DNA of 64,000 nucleotides, from assembly GCA_040506275.1 (NCBI GenBank), contig JBEVXD010000010.1:1-64000 (forward strand), given 5' to 3'. The stretch is from Thiodiazotropha sp040506275. GTDB lineage: Bacteria > Pseudomonadota > Gammaproteobacteria > Chromatiales > Chromatiaceae. Numbering within the stretch: the stretch's first letter is position 1; each line of letters starts with the position of its first letter. This document shows, in pieces, positions 62,901-64,000 of the stretch. The notes under the pieces are model-generated. The model was not told the origin of the DNA and ran no database searches. It saw only the letters and a list, made by a program, of their open reading frames with translations. The position numbers were made by a program, and so were the translations under genes.

Positions 62901-63566
62901 GATGAGTTGGGCCATATCGGCAGTAGCCGTATCGGTAACCTCAGTCTTGATGATGCCCCTCCTGGTGGACATCGACGTAGGGGTGTCCCTGCTGTGGTAA
63001 CCGGTTTGGTGGTCAGTGCCAGTCATCGTCAAACTCAGCGTGGTCGTATGGGTACCCTGGTATTGGATGACCGAAGTGGGCGTATCGAATGTACCCTGTT
63101 CAATGAAGCCTACGAACAACACCGGGAGTTGGTGTCGGCAGATAAGATTCTCGTGGTCTCAGGCATGCTTAATTATGATGAATTCCGTGGAGGATTGAGC
63201 ATACGTGCAGATAACCTGCTTACTTTCGAACAGGCCCGTTCCCACTATGCGCGAGTATTGAACGTCAATATGCAAGACAATCAGGATGAACCTGCGGAGA
63301 TTTGTACAAAACTCCAACAGGTACTCGCTCCATTTCAGGGAGGAACAACAGGCATCAGGCTTAAATATAAAAACGCACTTGCCTGTGGTGATATACAGTT
63401 GGGTCAGGAGTGGCGGGTCAATCCCACCGATGAACTTCTACGACGTCTGGAGCAGCTTTTCGGCCCAGGGTCGGTAATGGTTGGCTATCGGACATCATCA
63501 ACTGAGCGGCCAGCATCCACTGGTCAGTCAGTGGTGGCCGGTCGACGACCAGCCACTGGTGGTTGA
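59994..63566 (+). CDS. dnaE: DNA polymerase III alpha subunit
   Basis: 1190 residues from ATG 59994 with GGAGAG at 59985–59990 (the frame runs open upstream to 59946). Order: PHP domain (FVHLRVHSEYSLVDGLV), polymerase core with PDFDVDFCMDKRDQVIDY (D402/D404, compare E. coli D401/D403), GNAGKHAGGVVIS, FGFNKSHSAAYALVSYQTMWLKAHYP-type helix-hairpin region and C-terminal OB-fold. Replicative polymerase. Ends with a low-complexity Thr/Ser/Arg/Gly tail. Confidence 0.96.
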   Translation: MSASFVHLRVHSEYSLVDGLVRVKPLVKQVAESGMPAVALTDQSNLFALVRFYQAALAAGIKPIAGVDAWIRNPEDVNAPHRLVLLVQNQLGYQNLTRLVSRSYREGQHLGRPLMEKEWLTGNAEGLIVLSAGRYGDVGRALLADNRALAEKLLQEWLELLGDRYYLELHRTGRPDEERCLHESVGLAADFGVPVVATNDTHFLSQDDFDAHEVRVCIHEGRTIDDPRRPKNYSDQQYLRTQEEMQALFSDIPEALQNSVEIAKRCTIELTLGKNFLPDFPIPEGMTIDAFLEEESRRGLDWRLKQIFDIDSPDFAEQRRIYDERLQVELDVINSMGFPGYFLIVADFIQWAKDNDIPVGPGRGSGAGSLVAYALKITDLDPIEHELLFERFLNPERVSMPDFDVDFCMDKRDQVIDYVARRYGRDSVSQIITYGSMAAKAVVRDVGRVLGHPYGFTDRVAKMIPFEIGMTLDKALKESDDLKQSYATDEEVGELIDMAKKLEGCARNAGKHAGGVVISPGLLTDFTPLYCEENGEGLVTQFDKDDVEKVGLVKFDFLGLRTLTIVDWALKAVNAVRDEQGLELVDINAIPMDDAASFKLLKSAETTAVFQLESRGMKELIKKLQPDSFDDITALVALFRPGPLQSGMVDDFIDRKHGRAEVAYPHPDLEPILKPTYGVILYQEQVMQIAQVLAGYSLGGADLLRRAMGKKKAEEMAKQGEIFRKGAMERGVEEETATYIFDLMEKFAGYGFNKSHSAAYALVSYQTMWLKAHYPSAFMAAVCSADMDNTDKVVPLIEECRRMKLKVEAPQVNLSQYKFTAIDDQTVVYGLGAIKGVGESAIESVIHEREQNGPFEDIFEFCRRIDLRKVNRRVLESLIRAGALDGLGANRATLMLQLPLALKLAEQHHAMEAVGQNDLFGMGDPQPAEASHTQVIPKDIEEWEEEQRLQGEKETLGLYLTGHPIDRYIDELGHIGSSRIGNLSLDDAPPGGHRRRGVPAVVTGLVVSASHRQTQRGRMGTLVLDDRSGRIECTLFNEAYEQHRELVSADKILVVSGMLNYDEFRGGLSIRADNLLTFEQARSHYARVLNVNMQDNQDEPAEICTKLQQVLAPFQGGTTGIRLKYKNALACGDIQLGQEWRVNPTDELLRRLEQLFGPGSVMVGYRTSSTERPASTGQSVVAGRRPATGG

Positions 63567-63573
63567 AAGTAGG

Positions 63574-64000
63574 TTAGGATTTATCCATCACATAGAAGTT
63601 GTTCTGTATGTCGTGATCCAGCTGGTGAACAGCTACCTTATTAAAACCGGCAATCTCTAACATATCGAGTGCCTTCTCCTCGCCCCACATGGTACCCAGG
63701 CCTGCACCGCCGCTGGCCAGTGAAACTGTCATGCAGTGCATGGTCGATAATGTGTAGAGCAGAGGTCCGATGGGGTGATCAAGATTATTCTCAAGATGAC
63801 TTGACGCACGAATATCCTGCATCAGAAAAGTCCCCCCCTGTTTCAGGGTGCGATGTATACCATTAAGAACACTCTGTGGCGTTGTCTGATCATGTATGGC
63901 ATCGAATGCTGTAACCAGATCGAACTCTTCCTGTAGTGCTGTTTGTTCGAAACCGGTTAGATTGCGCTGTATAAAACTGATGTTGTTTAAATTCTTACTC
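63574..64000 (-). CDS. Class I SAM-dependent methyltransferase, cut by the window edge
   Basis: Only the C-terminal 142 codons are in the window; the reading frame continues past base 64000. The motif FDLVTAFDAIHDQ (motif IV region) and VLNGIHRTLKQGGTFLMQDIRASSHLENNL (motif V region), then MWGEEKALDMLEIAGFNKVAVHQLDHDIQNNFYVMDKS, are typical of a Rossmann methyltransferase of the UbiE/rRNA-methyltransferase-like kind. Substrate unknown. Its stop lies seven bases after the dnaE stop, convergent. Confidence 0.85.
   Translation of the reverse strand, partial: SKNLNNISFIQRNLTGFEQTALQEEFDLVTAFDAIHDQTTPQSVLNGIHRTLKQGGTFLMQDIRASSHLENNLDHPIGPLLYTLSTMHCMTVSLASGGAGLGTMWGEEKALDMLEIAGFNKVAVHQLDHDIQNNFYVMDKS

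Overview
The window looks like a chromosomal segment of a free-living or symbiotic gammaproteobacterium of moderate GC content. The main evidence is the rpsB–tsf–pyrH–frr–uppS–cdsA–dxr–rseP–bamA–skp–lpxD–fabZ–lpxA–lpxB–rnhB–dnaE block with map–glnD divergent from it. Rsd/AlgQ, DksA, GluQRS, CysZ, Slt, RecJ and DarP point the same way. The CysZ and CbbY-like genes and the abundant c-di-GMP/signalling genes would fit a Chromatiales/Sedimenticola-like sulfur oxidiser, but that narrower placement is inference. No tRNA, rRNA, CRISPR array, phage or complete insertion sequence was seen.

Layout. 1–1.46 kb is a tandem array of a ~432-bp non-coding repeat carrying paired GTAGGGTGCGGC-type palindromes. 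1.58–4.65 kb is a vWA lipoprotein / ECF sigma / membrane-protein cassette. 4.7–8 kb (minus strand) holds two paralogous exported thioredoxin-fold proteins separated by a MITE-like element, an NDUFA9-like epimerase and an exported unknown. 8.75–12.3 kb has Rsd and a large unknown protein with a class III nucleotidyl-cyclase-like domain, possibly frameshifted at its N-terminus. 12.3–18.9 kb has Slt, GlcF, a hotdog thioesterase, a Sel1 protein and a PilZ-like protein. 19.7–34.5 kb is ordinary mixed metabolism and maintenance: SspA/GST-like, SelO, DsbA, a SET-domain protein, an orphan BatD, RecJ, DarP, GluQRS, DksA, a CbbY-like HAD, an aminotransferase and CysZ, followed by two exported unknowns around a bidirectional terminator.

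34.8–63.6 kb is the conserved translation / lipid / envelope block. It starts with map–glnD on the minus strand. On the plus strand it runs from S2 and EF-Ts through isoprenoid and phospholipid synthesis, sigma-E protease, outer-membrane assembly (BamA, Skp) and lipid A synthesis (LpxD, FabZ, LpxA, LpxB) to RNase HII and DNA polymerase III alpha. Two insertions break the usual order: an exosortase-A-type acyl-CoA ligase between lpxB and rnhB, and a group with a small membrane protein, a Rieske–glutamate-synthase fusion and a diguanylate cyclase between rnhB and dnaE. The right edge cuts a SAM-dependent methyltransferase.

The most unusual items are the orphan cyclase-like protein (both metal Asp and the Asn/Arg pair retained, purine-selecting Lys apparently replaced), the MITE-like element in two copies plus a solo end, the 432-bp array, the Rieske–GltS fusion, and DarP with no AUG/GUG/UUG where homology says it should start. 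All family names are from reading sequence motifs; no database search was run.
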